Under the pieces are notes generated by a model. That model had not been told where the DNA came from. It worked only from the letters and a program-made list of their open reading frames with translations, and ran no database searches. A stretch of DNA of 64,000 nt, taken from NCBI RefSeq assembly GCF_003597395.2, contig NC_133770.1, positions 9,867,572-9,931,571 on the forward strand. Direction: 5' to 3'. The translations under genes were made by a program, and so were the position numbers. Shown in pieces: positions 23,947 through 38,900 of this stretch; positions within the stretch are counted from its first letter, which is position 1; each line of letters starts with the position of its first letter. Source of the DNA: Chelonoidis abingdonii. Its lineage: Eukaryota; Chordata; Testudines; Testudinidae.

Positions 23947-26900
23947 GTAATTTTCCTTATCCAAGCTAGCCAGCCCGTGGGTGTGCAAGTGGTAGGTGTA
24001 TTCCAAACAGGCATTCTTACCATCCAGAATTCAGAAGGAGCCAATTTCTACCATTTGCAATATTTTTTCTTATGAGCATAAGTATAAAGCTCTTGGACTT
24101 GATTCTCTGCTAAGAATGACCTTGTGAGTCACTTTCACCTGAGCAAAGTAGATGTGAAATGCTGCCCAATCCTAGTGGAACCATTCCACGCTCACTAGGC
24201 ACAGATGTGAATGGCGACATCAGGCGCAAAGAAGTGGCGAAGCCCCTCTGTCTACGTCTTAGACAGGCCGATACCTTTTCTTCAAGGGCTCTGATCGTCA
24301 GTAATGCAGCACATCTTTTTATGGAACACCAGACCATGGCACTGCTGACGGCTGGGTCCCCCTCCCCCTATGAGAGCTCCCAATTCTTCCTATCTACAGC
24401 ATATCATCTCATGATGGTTCCTCAAACAGGGCAGGGGCAAGATGTTGGAGAAATCCCTGGTTGGAGGCTCTTTGGTCTTTGCTCCTTTCCTCTGGCTCCT
24501 TTAGCAGTGCAAACAACCCTCGTAGGGATGATCATTCTGGGTTGAGTCTGATGCACATTGGTGGGGTGACGCAGGTGACGCTTGGACTGCTGCTGCCTAT
24601 GATGTATCTGTCTGAAGCATAAACAGGGGGCTTCAGGCTGAAGGTGGTCATGCCAGCCCCCTCCAGCTAAACCCTAAATCCACACAGTTAACTGGGCATA
24701 GCTATGACTGAGACTAATACTGCCTCGATGGACCAAGGAGCAATGCAATCAGCTGACCGAGAACCTTCCCCTAAGCCCACTGAAATCAATGAAGCTTTTT
24801 CTAATGACTTCAGTGGGCTTTGGATCAGGCCCGTAGGTTTCAGAAGAGTGGCTCCACTCCCAAATCCCATGGAAGCCGCAGGTGCTCAGCACCTCCCATG
24901 ATTGGTCCCTTATGGGCTGGCTGTAGGGATGTCAAGGTTCCTTCCCCACTCTGAACTCTAGGGTACAGATGTGAGGACCCTCATGAAAGCCCCCATAGCT
25001 TATTTACCAGCTTAGGTTTGCAATAAGCTGCCACCACCAAGTGTGTTCCAAATCAGGGGAGAGCCACTTAGAACTCTGCCTTCCCCCAAATATTTCCCAA
25101 GTCCCCAACCCCTCCGCTTTCCTGGGCAGATTTGAGACTAATTCCTTCCCCCCCCACAAGTTCTTACACCTCTCTCTTGTGCAAGCTCAAGAGTATACCC
25201 TCACCAGTTAGTCCTGGTGAACATAGATCCAAAACCTTTGGATCTTAAAACAATGAAAAATCAAACAGGTTCTTTAAAAGAAAAAAATTAATTATAGAAA
25301 AAGTAAAAATCATCTCTGTAAAATCAGGATGGAAAATAACTTTACAGGGTAATCAGATTCAAAGAGCCCAGAGGAACCCCCTCTAGCCTTAGGTTCAAAG
25401 TTACAGCAAACGGAGGAAAACCCTCTAGCAAAAGAAACATTTACAAGTTGAGAAAAACAAAGATAAAACTAACAGGCCTTGCCTGGTTGTTACTTACAAG
25501 TTTGAAATATGAGAGACTTGTTCAGAAAGATTTGGAGAGCCTGGATTGATGTCTGGTCCCTCTTAGTCCCAAGAGCGAACAACCCCCAAAACAAAGAGCA
25601 CAAACAAAAGCCTTCCCCCCACCAAGATTTGAAAGTATCTTGTCCCCTTATTGGTCCTTTGGGTCAGGTGTCAGCCAGGTGACCTGAGCTTCTTAACCCT
25701 TTACAGGTAAAAGGATTTTGGTGTCTTTGGCCATGAGGGATTTTATAGTATTGTACACAGGAGGGCTGTTCCCTTCCCTTTATAGTTATGACAAGCGGTA
25801 ACAGAGAAGCTGTCTGGGAGCCCCCAGAAGTACTTCACGCTAAGTGCTCAGGGGGCAACTCGAAAGAGCTGGAGTGATGGTGGAGATGGCTTCTTGGGTT
25901 GAGTGGGATTTTTCAAAGGGAAAGAAGAGCTGTAGCTACACAACTCCCGTTCTGTGCCCGCAAGGGGGGGGGCGAGGTACTGGCGAAAGCATGAGCCCGA
26001 GAATAATAAGCAAGCCTTTACTGAGGGAAGAACTTACACTCCAAGCTGCATGCGGAGTCCCTGAGGCACATGGAGGGGCTGCGGGGGACTCTGAACGTTC
26101 GGGACAGCTGGCCAGGCAGGACTCTGCCGAGGGGAGTTCTCTGCGATGTTATATCCCCCACACTTATCTCAGGGTTATACGGGGTCAACAGCTGGCTACA
26201 TTCATAAATTGTACATATTATATAAACTGACTAGTTTACAGACAAAAATATGCTGAACGGTACTAAACCATATCTTGGCAGGGTGTATCAGGCAAAGTTC
26301 ACTGAACGGTCTGCATCTTCCGCTCACATTCAGTCACATGCTTGGGCCACCGCTTAACTCCTCGCCAGTCTTCCACACCCTTGCCCCTACACGTTCATTC
26401 CAGCAGAAGCCATGCAGTAAATCCCACGGCTGGTCACTATTGAAAACCTCAGCTGCTTTCTCTCCCCTCTGTTGCTCTTTCTCCTCCCATCTACCAGAAG
26501 AAGGCAACAAAGCCAGGGGAAACCCCTCCCCTGCTTACCCCAAGGCTCATCCCCTGTGCTGACCAATCAGGGGGAAGAAGTGCTGCAGCATCAAGGCGCA
26601 GGCCCTGACTCAGCAAGGCCCTGGAGCGCATGCTGCATTGTCAGTGCAGTGGCTTCCATGGGAGCTGCGCATGTGCTCCAAGTGAAGCACGTGCCTAAGC
26701 GCTTTGCAGCCTCTGGCTGTGTACAGAAGACAGTCTCCGCATCAGAGTGGTTTCTCCCCAGGTAACACCTGCTCTTTTGCAGATAATGTGAACAGAAAAG
26801 CCTTTCGGCAAGGCATAAAGCCGGGCTGGCATTACTTCGGCAGGAAAATGGTAAGTAACCCAACAGTGGGACACTGGTTGCTTAAAGTACCACCACCAAG

Positions 26901-29900
26901 GTTGCCAGCTACAAAAAAAAGAGCCCTGACTTTTCCGCCGCTTGGGTCTTTCTGCTTTGCCTGTGTGAACCTTTCTGCTGCTTGTCGGAACGACCGTGTC
27001 ATCAATTAAAAGTTCACTCGCTAAGGAATATATTATTTACGCAACACAGCAAGCGTGCACGGCATTTATGTGCACCTATAGACACAAGTGATCCCAGCAG
27101 AGCCCGTACAGGGTTGATAGAGCTAAGCTAACATCCTTTGAAATCAACAGACGGTAGAAAGGGCATGAAAATAACTTGAACTGTGGGCATGATCCTGTGA
27201 GGTGCCAAGTGCCTTCGACTCCTGTTGAAGTCAATGGAAGTGGAGGGCACCCAGCAACGAGAAGGAACAGGTGCTGTATCTGTGCTATCTGATAGAGAAG
27301 GACATTTGGGGGAGCTGAAGGCTTAGGGGGGTGGAGGGTTACTAAGCAGGAAGTCAGAGATTAGGGGGCCTTGGAGTGACTGCAGTAGCCTTTCCATGGC
27401 TTGTCTGTGCTGACATGGCTCTGTTCTGACAGGACTCAGCTGACTTTGAGTGGGCGATGTGGTTCACCTCATTCAGGAACATCATCATCTTTGCCCTTTC
27501 AGGGCACATCCTGTTCGCCAAGATCTGCTCCATGGTGGCTCCTCAGGTGAGCAAGGGCCACTCCCCAGACATGCCTAGACAGGGGCGCACATGGTAGTGC
27601 AGGGCAAACACAGATCCCTTTCCTTGCTTAACTGGTGATGGCGTCATTTAAGATTCCAATAAACACTGTTCACAGGGCACATTCCTTGGACCTAGGGGAC
27701 TTTTTTAAAGGGCTGCAAATGCCTCATGATCTGACCCGCCCTTGTGGGGCTCAGGGCTTGTTTACCCTCAAAATGTGACAGCGGCACAGCTGCGACGCAT
27801 TAGCACTTCAGTGTAGACACTACCTATGCTGACGGGAGGGGTTCTCCTGAGAGGAAGGAGGTAGGTTGAAGGAAGAATTCTTCTGTCAACCTAGCACTGT
27901 CTACATAGGGAATTAGGTCGGCTTAATGACGCCGCTCGGGGGAGTGCATTTTTCACACTCCATCTGTGATGTAGTTACGCTGACCTCATATTCTAGTTTA
28001 GGCCAGGCCTAAGACAAAAGAATACAGTTGGGCCACAGAGAATCCACAGTCATGATGGCATGGTGGAAGCTAAATACTTGGCCTTTTGGACAATATCATA
28101 AAAACCATCTGTGTATATTGAGAATTTGATGGGAGAGGGGGCTCCCCCAATGAATGTCCTTCCAACTGTGCCCCATTAAAAGCCTTTCAGGGCCGGGACT
28201 GTCTGTCACGTAGGCACTACCATAGTAAAACTAACTAACAATTGCTGGGTGTTTGTGATCAGGCCATGAGTGGCTGTGACTGAGAGAGCTGCTGAAGGGC
28301 TCAGACAATGTTGTTTTTTTCAATCAAACTTTTTGGGGATGGTTTTCTACCTCTTTGTCCGTCGTTCATTTAATCAGGCAGATGCATAAAAGCAGGATCT
28401 TTGCTCATTATTTACTACAGCTGCTTGTGCGTGGGGGGGAACATTTCATTAACATTGTTTTCTTTTTCTAAAAAGTGTCATAAAAACTCCACAAATCTGA
28501 GACCTCCTGGCTCAGTTATTGCAACTCAGAGGGGAGGGACGGTCCAGTGGTTAGCGTACTAGCCTGCGACTCAGGAGACCTTGGGCAAGCCAGTTAGGAC
28601 CAAATTTTTTAAGGAGTTTTGGTGCCTAACTCCCATTGATTGCAACACAGGTTAGATGTCTAAATACCTTTACAATCCGGGCTTTCATCTCTCTGTGGCT
28701 CCGTTCCCCACCTGGGAAGTGGGCATAACAGCACTTCCCTACCTCACTGGGGCGCTGTGAGGATTAAGACATTAAAGATTGTGAGGTGCCGGGGTGATGG
28801 GAGGCAGATAAGTACCTGAAAGAGAAACTTATTGGTTGAAATCCTGGCCCCACTGAAGTCAGTGTGAGTGTCACTGCTGATGTCAGTGACACTAAGATGG
28901 CACCCATCTAGGAATGGTGTCACATGCCTGGAAAAAGCCCCAAAGAACCTGGGAGTCCTGCTAGATGATCAGCTGAACACGAGCTCCCAGGATGATGTGA
29001 TTCTAAGAGGACTAATGTGAACAAGGAGAGGGGCAGAAAAATCCCCCGTCTTGGCTGGATGTTAATAAAATAATAATAATAACCCACATACACTGATCTG
29101 CTCTAGTGTAAATGAAACTGTTCCTGCTCCCCCTGTACCTGTCTGGCACCCCCGCGGTGCAGTGGGCAGCAGGGTTCTGTTGCCCATGGGCGCTGGGTGT
29201 TAGACTCCCAAGGGGCACCCTGACGCAAATTCTCTTTTCTCACAGCACAGATCTGTGGTTTACATGCTCTATGGGATGTTGGCCGTGCTGGGCACCATGG
29301 GACGCGCCTACCTGATGATTGTCCTCTCTCACTGCATTGTGCTCTACAGCGTGGCGCTGGCTAAGCAGAGGTGGTTGTGCTTTGCGGCCGGGCTTTGCAG
29401 CCTGGCCTCTTTCAGGCTGGAACCTTTCAGCACGTGGCAGGTACGTGTGCAGCTGGTTTCTTTCCAGGGTGCAGCTTGGTTTTGTTCCCAGGGTCATGCC
29501 CCGGTGTATTTGGGCCTATGATTTGATAGCTCATGTCAAACTAAAACATTTGAGGTGAGGAAGAGCCACCTGTATGGAGGCACATCCTCTAATGGCTAGA
29601 GCAGGAACCAGAACTCTTGGGTTCTATTCCTGGCCCTGCCACTGATGTGCTAGGGGCCTCAGGCAGGTCTCTTAGCCTGTCTGTGCCTCAACATCCCCGG
29701 AGATTATAATTGTTTCAGTTTAGCAATGTAACATAATATATGGAGATATACCTATCTCATAGAGCTGGAAGGGACCCCATAGGGTCATGGAGTCCAGCCC
29801 TCTGCCTTCACTAGCAGGACCAAGTACTGATTTTGCCCCAGATCCCTGAGTGACCCTCTCAAGGACTGAACTCACAACCCTGGGTTTAGCAGGCCGATGC

Positions 29901-32900
29901 TCAAACCACTGAGCTATCCCCCACTTAAGCACCTGAGCTGTCCCATGGAAGTAGTGATAGCCCCAGCGCAGGCTTGGTGCAGAGGGCTCTGGACTGGGAC
30001 TCAGGCTCTGCACTGAGTTAGCTGGGTGACTCTGAGTGCATCATTTCCCCTCCTTGTGCCTCAGTCTCTCCATCTTTTAAAATGGTATTGAACGCATTGG
30101 TAAGGTGCTTCAGGATCTATGGCTGAAAAGCTCTATGGAAGAGCTGGATATTATTATATTAAATTACTGGTAGGCATATTCCTTAATTAGCTTGCTGACT
30201 CAGGACTAGTAATACTTCTCTGCCTTACAGAGGTATTATAAGGCTTAAAACCAAAGTCTTGCCTACCCACAGTCCATCAGGGCTTGATTTTCAGACGTGC
30301 CGAGCACCCACAATTCCCGTTACAGAAAACAGAAGCTCTGGGTTCTCAGCACTTCTACACCTCAATCCATTTCCCGTAGCACGTTTGCAGACATAAAAGT
30401 GATAGTCCGAGCTCCCTTGGCCCAGTCCCACCACTGGTAATTACTTTCTGTCAATCTAAATGCCCCTTTGCAATTTCGCAGCTGCAATTTTCCATTCAAG
30501 TCATTTGTATAGACTGGCTAGTGGTCACATTCCACCCCAGAGGTGGCCGCAGGTCAGTGCTGGGTGAAGTCATCCCTGTGTGTGATATTCTATAAGGGTG
30601 ACATTTACACCTGTTCCAAAGACCAGCACAAAACCTACACCCACTTCAGTGCTCTGGTGAGCTCTTATATGCACCATCGGCCTTGTGCTAGACTCCTGCA
30701 CAATGGTGAATTTCAGCTTAAAGTTTTTGTGATCCTTCTGGTTGTAAGAGCCAGACCATTCAAACTAGAAATAAGGGGCAGTTTTTTCAGTAGTGAGGGT
30801 AATTGACCACTGGAATAACTTACCTAGGGCGGTGATGGGTTCTCCATCCCTTCAAGTCTTTCCATCTAGACTGGGTGTCTCTTGAAAAGATACGCTATAG
30901 CTCCAATGGAAATTATGGGCTTGGTGCAGAAATTAGTGTGTGAGGTTCAAGGGTTCATGTTATACAGGAGGTTAGACTAGATAATCATAATGGTACTTTT
31001 CTGGTCTTAAAATCTATGCAGCTACGCTCTCAGAAAGTAAAGCGTCATTCATATCTGAAGCCAGACTCGGTCGTAGGAGATGCCAGCTGTAGGCAGTTGC
31101 ACAGAAGAAGACCTTTTCAGCCATATGACATAGTAACTATTCTATTTTGTTTAGAATGGATTTGTAACAAGAACTTTTGATCTTCAAGATGTTCTGTTTT
31201 ATGGAGGAAGCGGCTTTACCATCATGCGCTGCATGAGCTTTGCGCTGGAGAACTCCGAGAGGAAGGGAGGGATTTACTCCATCGTTGACCTGCTGAAATA
31301 TAATTTCTACCTCCCGTTTTTTTTCTTCGGACCCATCATGACCTTTGATCGATTCTACTCTCAGGTACTAGCTTTTCAGTTTTCCTCCTTACATCTTACG
31401 GGGCAGATTTTAAAAGGGGTCCTCAGCCCAGTCTTCTATTTCGAACCTGTAGTTTTACTCCCACAAATAGTTGCTGGCACAGTCAGTTTCATTTAGACAT
31501 ACACTTACCTGATTTGAGGGCACAAGTCAGGTAGCTAGACATAGTGCTTAATTTAGCATAGAATCATAGAAGATTAGGGTTGGACGAGACCGCAGGAGGT
31601 CATCTAGTCCAACCCCCTGCTTAAAGCAAGACAAAAAAGGTGCCAGGGCTCAAGCAATTTTTTTACATTCTGATGCGGCAAGCCCAGAGGTGACGGGGCT
31701 ATGAACTGCCAAGCCCAGAGGTGATGGGGCTATGAACTGCCAAGCCCAGAGGTGCCCGGGCTCAGCACAAATTTTAAACAGTGGCTAAACATCAAGGTGA
31801 CATCAGTTGCACTTGCAATTAGATGATGGAACAAAATTCGGATGCAAAACAAGAAGCTATTCCTAAAAATCAGTGCCACTAGATCAAGTTTTCAGTTGAG
31901 CTGTTTCTACCGAAAATATGTGAGGAAATGTGTTGTGGTAAAGTCATTGGACTAGGATCTTGGTTCAGTTCCTGGCTTTGCCACTGACTCACTGTGCAAC
32001 TTTGAGACTAAATTTCTCTGTGTCTGTTTCCCATCTTCAAAATGGGGATGATAATTCTTCTTTAATTCCTAGGTGTGTTGCAAGAATAAATTCATTGTTT
32101 GTGAGGAGCTGAGGTACTATGGGAGCCAGATGACAACCTAGATGACAGACAGAAGTTGCACTTGCAAAGTCCTCAGCAGTGTGCAGATAGTTAGCTGCCC
32201 CTACAAATTCCCATTTGTACATGCAGTTATCCCCATGTGCCCATGCTCACACATTGGGGCCCACGTGGCAGCTGCACAATGTGGATTAGACACATTATAT
32301 GTTTGTGTCCCTTGTGTGTCACATCTTTTAAGTCTGTCCGTCCTCCCACAATGTATATGTGCAACACTGCCCTCTACTGGATGGAACATCAGACCTGCTT
32401 AGGGAGACTAAGACACGTGATCACAAATTTGACAAATTAGAGGACTGAGCCAAGAGAAACCTGATGAGGTTCAACAAGGACAAGTGCAGAGTCCTGCACT
32501 TAGGATGGAAGAATCCCATTCACTGTTACAAACTAGGGACCAAATGGCTAGGCAGCAGCTCTGCAGAAAAGGACCTAGGGGTTACAGTGGACAAGAAGCT
32601 GGATATGAGTTGACAGTGTGCCCTTGTTGCCAAGAAGGCTAACGGCATTTTGGGCTGTATAAGTAGGGGCTTTGCCAGCAGATCGAGGGACGTGATCATT
32701 CCCCTCTATTCGACATTGGTGAGACCTCATCTGGAGTACTGCGTCCAGTTTTGGGCTCCACACTACAAGAGGGATGTGGAAAAATTGGAAAGAGTCCAGC
32801 AGAGGGCAACAAAAATGATTAGGGGAGTGGAGCACATGACTTATGAGGAGAGGCTGAGGGAACTGAGATTGTTTAGTGTGCAGAAGAGAAGAATGAGGGG

Positions 32901-35900
32901 GGATTTGATAGCTGCTTTCAACTACCTGGAAGGGGGTTCCAAAGAGGATGGATCTAGACTGTTCTCAGTGGTACCTAATGACAGAACAAGGAGAAATGGT
33001 CTCAAGTTGCAGTGGGGGAGGTTTAGGTTGGATATTAGGAAAAACTTTTTCACTCAGAGAGTGGTGAAGCACTGGAATGGGTTACCTAGGGACATGGTTG
33101 AATCTCCTTCCTTAGAGGTTTTTAAGGTCAGGCTTGACAAAGCCCTGGCTGGGCTGATTTAGTTGGGGATTGGTCCTGCTTTAAGCAGGGGGTTGGACTA
33201 GATGACCTCCTGAGGTCCCTTCCAACCCTGATATTCTATGATTCTATGATCACATCGCCCTCTAGCTACTGTAGTCAACAGACATTATGAGCCTTCATAT
33301 AAGAGAGAATTTCAGTCTAGAGAGACAAGGTGGGGGAGGTAATATCTTTTACTGGACCAACTTTTGTTTGTGAGAGAGACAAGCTTTCGAGCTACACAAA
33401 GCTAAATTTTATATAGGCCTGATTTTCAGAGGTGCTGAGTGCCCATAGCCTCACTGAAGTTAACGGGAGAGGTAGATATTCTAAGTCTCAGAAAAATCAA
33501 GCTATTTATCTATCTATAAATAAATAAAAACGGACAAATGAATTTTTATACTGGGAAGCGGCTTGACAACTAAATGTATGGGTTCCTCCTGCTCCTCCTA
33601 TCATACTCCCATGTCTGTATATACATACATGTGTGTACCTATGTATATACTAATGCACATACGTGTGTTACATCTTGGTACAACAAAGAACTTATGTTTG
33701 CAAGGAGAACTTCCAAATGTGTGCAGTCACCCAGTCATCCTAGTCATTGGCTGATACTCAACTCTGTTCAAAAAGGAGAAACAGAACCCACAACTCAATA
33801 CGACACCAAATAAGGTGGAAATGTTAATCCTTGGAACAAGCATATGCTGTTTCTTTTTGCCCTATTTTTGGTCTTGAAACCTGAAAGAGATGATGAACTC
33901 TCAGTGCAGGAACCCAGCTGACATCTGTGTAGTGTGTGATATTTAAACACAAAGCAACATAGCAGCACTGTGTTCATTTTCACCCTCCCTATCACAGTTC
34001 TGCTTTTAAAATGATTCAAAACCTAAATATTAGCAATGCAACAAAATGACACGCCAGTTCTTTTTCCCCCCATTTCTCCTCCAAAAAGGCTAGGAAAAAA
34101 TTCACTCACAAACACAGCCAAGCATGCTAGCAGATCATGGAATATTAATCAGCCCCCTTTCATTTTCTTTTAAAGGAACAAGGTCAAGTGGAGGTCTGAA
34201 ATTCAGTATCTGAACCCAGACACATTCTGTAAAACCTAACACAAATAGAAATCTTGTAATTAATTCAAAAAGATTTCAGTGAAAACATGGGGCTGGTAAA
34301 TGCTTCCCTGCAGGGATGGAAATGCAAACGTGGCAGTATTGGTGCTGAGGCAGAAGAACTAGCAAATGAAACCGACTAGTGTATCCTCATTGCCCAAGAG
34401 AAGTGAAGTACATGCCATAAAACAGAATAAACGGCTAAAGAAACTCTTCCTTCTTATCACCCTGTATTGGTATTAGCAAGGCAGGCAAAAATGGCTCTTG
34501 CATCTTGACGGTGTCGCTTTAGTTTTGGAGACTAAACCAGAATGCTGATCTTACAGATTCATCATGGCATGGCTTAATGACGACATGGTCTCTGGACTTG
34601 TGCGTGTAGGCCATGTTGTTTACAGACAGCCTTATGCCTCATCATGTAACTGTGGCCAAATCCCAGCCACCTAGCTGTTTTCTCCATCTGCACCCCCTCC
34701 TATGAAGTGCTGAGTGCCCTGGTAACATAAATAGGTGTTGCAGCTCACTCTAGAAGGCGACACAATATCGAGGAGAACAGCCTGATGTTGCTGCCAGCTA
34801 ACGGAGCTATATTTTGTCTCCAATGGTAGTAGAGATCTGTGTTTTGATGCATCATGTTCTGGGTTCAAACCCTGCTGATGAGAGGTTTCGTTGCACCCTC
34901 ATCTGCTAATGAAGTCAATAGGAATTGAGGATTCTCCTCTTGCATCTTAGGGCTGGGCCTTATCTGTCTCCAATAAGTGACACACAGTGCAGTAAATAAC
35001 TTCTCCAAGTAATTTCTAGTGTTCCTCCCAAAGCATATGCTCCGCCCATCTGACATCTATGGTCTGTTCTGTCTCACCTGCAAGCAAAGCAGACATGACA
35101 CCAGCTGCCAGATATCAACAGGCCAACCTCACACATCCACTGATTACTGTCCCTGGGGAACTCCCAGTCAAACACCCTTTGCAACCCACACAGCTGCTGC
35201 CATATAAGTTCTTCTAAGTAAGATTGAAAATGTGATATCATGTGACATCAACAAAGAGGACCACATCCTGCGCTTGTTTTCACGGGGGTAAATCCAGAAT
35301 TGGCTGACTAATATCAGTGGAATTACTGCCTCTGTGCAGTGGTATCACAGAGAAGTCGGTCCGAGATTCCATGTCAGGCTGCAATTAAGCCTTTTAATTA
35401 TTCAGTGCCACCAAACCTCATGACCTGTATGTTTCTAGATTCAGCCCACACCCACGCTGGAGTATGTCAATGCCTTTTTGTTTCATCCCCTGCAGACTGG
35501 TTCCCAGGCTCAAAACCCCAAAGGAACCATTAAGATCATCTAGTCCGACCTCCTGCATAGCAAAAGGCATAGAATCTCACCCAGTGCTTCCTGCACTAAG
35601 CCCAACAGCTCCCTTTTATTTACGGAGGAAGTGGCCCTTCACCCCGGATCGAGTGATCAGATCTACCTCTTTCCGGAGCAGCCTCCTCTGAGTTCATGTT
35701 GCTTCTCCCCAAGGCCCCTGTCCAGTGGTATTGCCTTTAAAAACAACAACAAAAGGAGGGATTATTAGAGAAAATAACGGGAAATTCACAAGCAAGCCAA
35801 ACATAAAGCAGGAGATAAACACAGCTGCACTAGCACATAACTGCAGAAGGCATAGCTAGTTAGATCCTATATATGTCTAACAAGCTAGGTCAGTGTAACT

Positions 35901-38900
35901 TCCACAGACTGTCTAGCTGCACCTGCAAGACCTCGATTCTAAATGGACATGCAACAGATTCCTCTGCCCTTATCATTAGGAGGCTGCTGAAAATCTGGCC
36001 CTGAGGGTCCTTATTATATTTTGAACTTGCCGTGGCAAGTTACACACTTCATTACAGCATTGACGATCGCAGGTCGTTGAGGGCTATTTTGGGGAGGCAA
36101 GGGGAGCTCATGGTTGGAGCAGGGAACAGTGACAGGACTCCAGTGCTCACTTCTGGCCAGGAGCGGCCTCAGCTGTTTTGCCGGCCAAGGTGAAAAAATT
36201 TTTGGCATCCCTACTCCCCACCCCCTCACAGTGGCAGAGAAAAACAAAAACAAAATGCTGGCCAGTCAGGGCGGTGTGGGGGCAAAGAAAAGTGGGGTAG
36301 CTGTTCGGCACCCGCCCTGGAAGCTGGCGCCCAGGGTGACTGCCCTGCTTGCCCATCCTTAGAACCAGGCCTGCTCCTGACTCTGCCCCTAACTGGCTCT
36401 GTGACTTCTGAGCAGTCATTTAGCCTCTCTGGTTCCCAGTTTATCCACCTGTAAATTGGGAGCACTGGTCATACCAATTAACTCAGGCTTGGTCTACACT
36501 GGAAAATTAGGTCAGCATAACTGCGTCGCTCAGGGGTGTGAAAAATACACACCCTGAGGAGTGTAGTTAAGCCAACCTAAGTCCCTGTGTAGACAGAGCT
36601 AGGTCAGTGGAGAAATTCTTTTGTCGACCTAGTTACGGCTCTCAGGGAGGTGGATTGCCTACTCCTGTGGGAGAATCCCTCCTGTTGGCAAACTCTGTCC
36701 TGTCTACACTGACAGCTACAGCAGCGCAGCTGTGCTGCTATAGCATTGTAAGTGTAGACAAGCCCTTGGCCTAGATCATCTAACAATCCCTTTGAGCCTT
36801 TACATCTAGGAACTTTCAGGGATGCTCTGCGGCTGAATTGACTAATGTTTAGAAAGTGCATTGACTGCAATGGACGTTTCCCTGAACAAAAACTGAGTAA
36901 GAACCTCAGGACCGGATCCGTTAATACATCAGAAACTTGCATCTCTGAAACCCTCCCATCTGCCCACCCCGCCTCATTATCCAAACTTGGGCCAGGCTTG
37001 GATGTGCATTGCTGCACTGAATGGTCCATTGAGATGCCACGTCTCCCCAGCTCCATTCGGACGAATGAGATTGCATTGGGCAATATTCAGGGCCTTGCCT
37101 GCCCAAAGAATCAAAGCCTGCTTTTCGACAGCCCCGGCAAACTCTGCTATAGGCCCTGATGCTGTAAAAGCTGCAGCTTGTCAGAGCTGAACTATCCTCT
37201 CCCTTATGACCTACTGCGCAACACTTCCCCGCCAGGCAATACCAAGCCCACCAGAATCTCCCAGACGACACATTTTGATGATGCTTAAAACACAAGACAT
37301 CTCCTCCCACCGCAGCCGCCATTTCCCCTTTCAGAAATAGTGGGCTGCCCAATGGCACCATCTATGGGATGGAGGACCCTGAAACATTGTTGGTACAGTG
37401 CCTTGTTAATAACAAGTAATAATATAATAATTATAGTAACAGTCGCATAATACCCAAAGATGGGATGGGTGCATCAGAAAAATCAAAGAAAGACTCGGTC
37501 CCTTCCCCCAAAGAGCTCACAGGGTTAAGATGTGTGTACACAAGGGGGTTTTAATTTCCCATGGGTGCTATCATTGTTACACCCGCACCAGTGGTAGGAT
37601 TGTGCGTTACTACGTGTCTGTACAGCGCCTAGCACAATGGGACTCTGACCCTGTTTGGAGTCTCTAGGTGCTACTGCAGTGCACATGAATAACAACAACA
37701 ATAGCAATATCAACTGCGAGAGCCCAGTGTAGACAAGATTTTAGAAGATCTGGTACTTTTACCACCATTTTAACTAAACCTGCTGAATGCCAGCTTAATT
37801 AATACAGTGCTGAACACAAGGTCAGCTGCAGGAATCCTGTCTAAGTTAGGGCTGCAACCAGTCCTGATGCTGGCTCAGCTGGAAGATGGAACCAATGACA
37901 TTTCCCAATGGAAAACAGGCTTTAGGGCTGACTCAGTGGGACTATTCATGGGAGAAAATGCTAGTCAGCATAAAAGCATCAACAGCAATTTCTAAGCTTT
38001 CTGAGGCAGGGATCATCTCTTTGCTCTGTATTTTGTACAGCACCCAGCACAGTGGGATCCCGGTCCATGACCCTGGTTCCCAGGCAGCACGCTAATACAA
38101 ATAACCAATAATAATATTAGAATTTAACACTCTGTAGACATTTCAGGAAAGCATTTATTTTAACCTTGGGCCAAACACATCCCTGGGGTAATTTCACCAG
38201 CAGAAGGAGGTTCAATTTGAGATGACTGTCCTATTGGGGTTTGTGAAATTATATATTCACTAACACAAACCCTAAACAGTGAGTCTATTTGTCAGGACCC
38301 ATTGAAATAGCTCTTAAAAGAAGGGAAACTTTAAAAAGTTGAGGTAATAAGGAGGCATCTAAATACCCAAGGAGTCTCTGTAAGAGCCATTGGAACGTAT
38401 GAAATGCCAGGTTGGCTGGGACGAATGATCCATCTAGCCCTGTATCCTGTCTCTGACAGAGGCTAGCGCCAGCTGTTTCAGAGCAAGAAACTCCAAAGGG
38501 GACAATTATGGACTAACCAGCCCACAGGAGCAGTTTATTCCTAAACTCCATCACTCAGGATCTGATCTAAAGTCCATTGAAGTCAGGGGGCTTTTGGCTC
38601 AGGCCCCAAGAGGCTAGGTCGTGCGCAGAAGCATGAATGTCAACAGGAAGCCGTTGTATCTGTCACACACCCAAAAATCATGTGTGAAGAACATTACAAC
38701 CTGGACAAAGTCAAGCACGCAAAAGTTAGGAAATGCCAGAATTCAGGTTGCCGGAGTAACTTCAATCTGGCCTCCTTGTGTGTATGTGTTATGACATGAC
38801 CAGATATCATTACATATTACTAGACCTTGGAGTCTTTCTCCCCAGGACTCTGCTTCATTCCATTCACAGGACGGTGAGCCTGTGTGGGTAGCTATTCGAT

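Noticed and set aside
36604..37083. 159-residue minus-strand frame
   Set aside because: Its 3' half runs through the hAT MITE at 36484-36768; no family resemblance.
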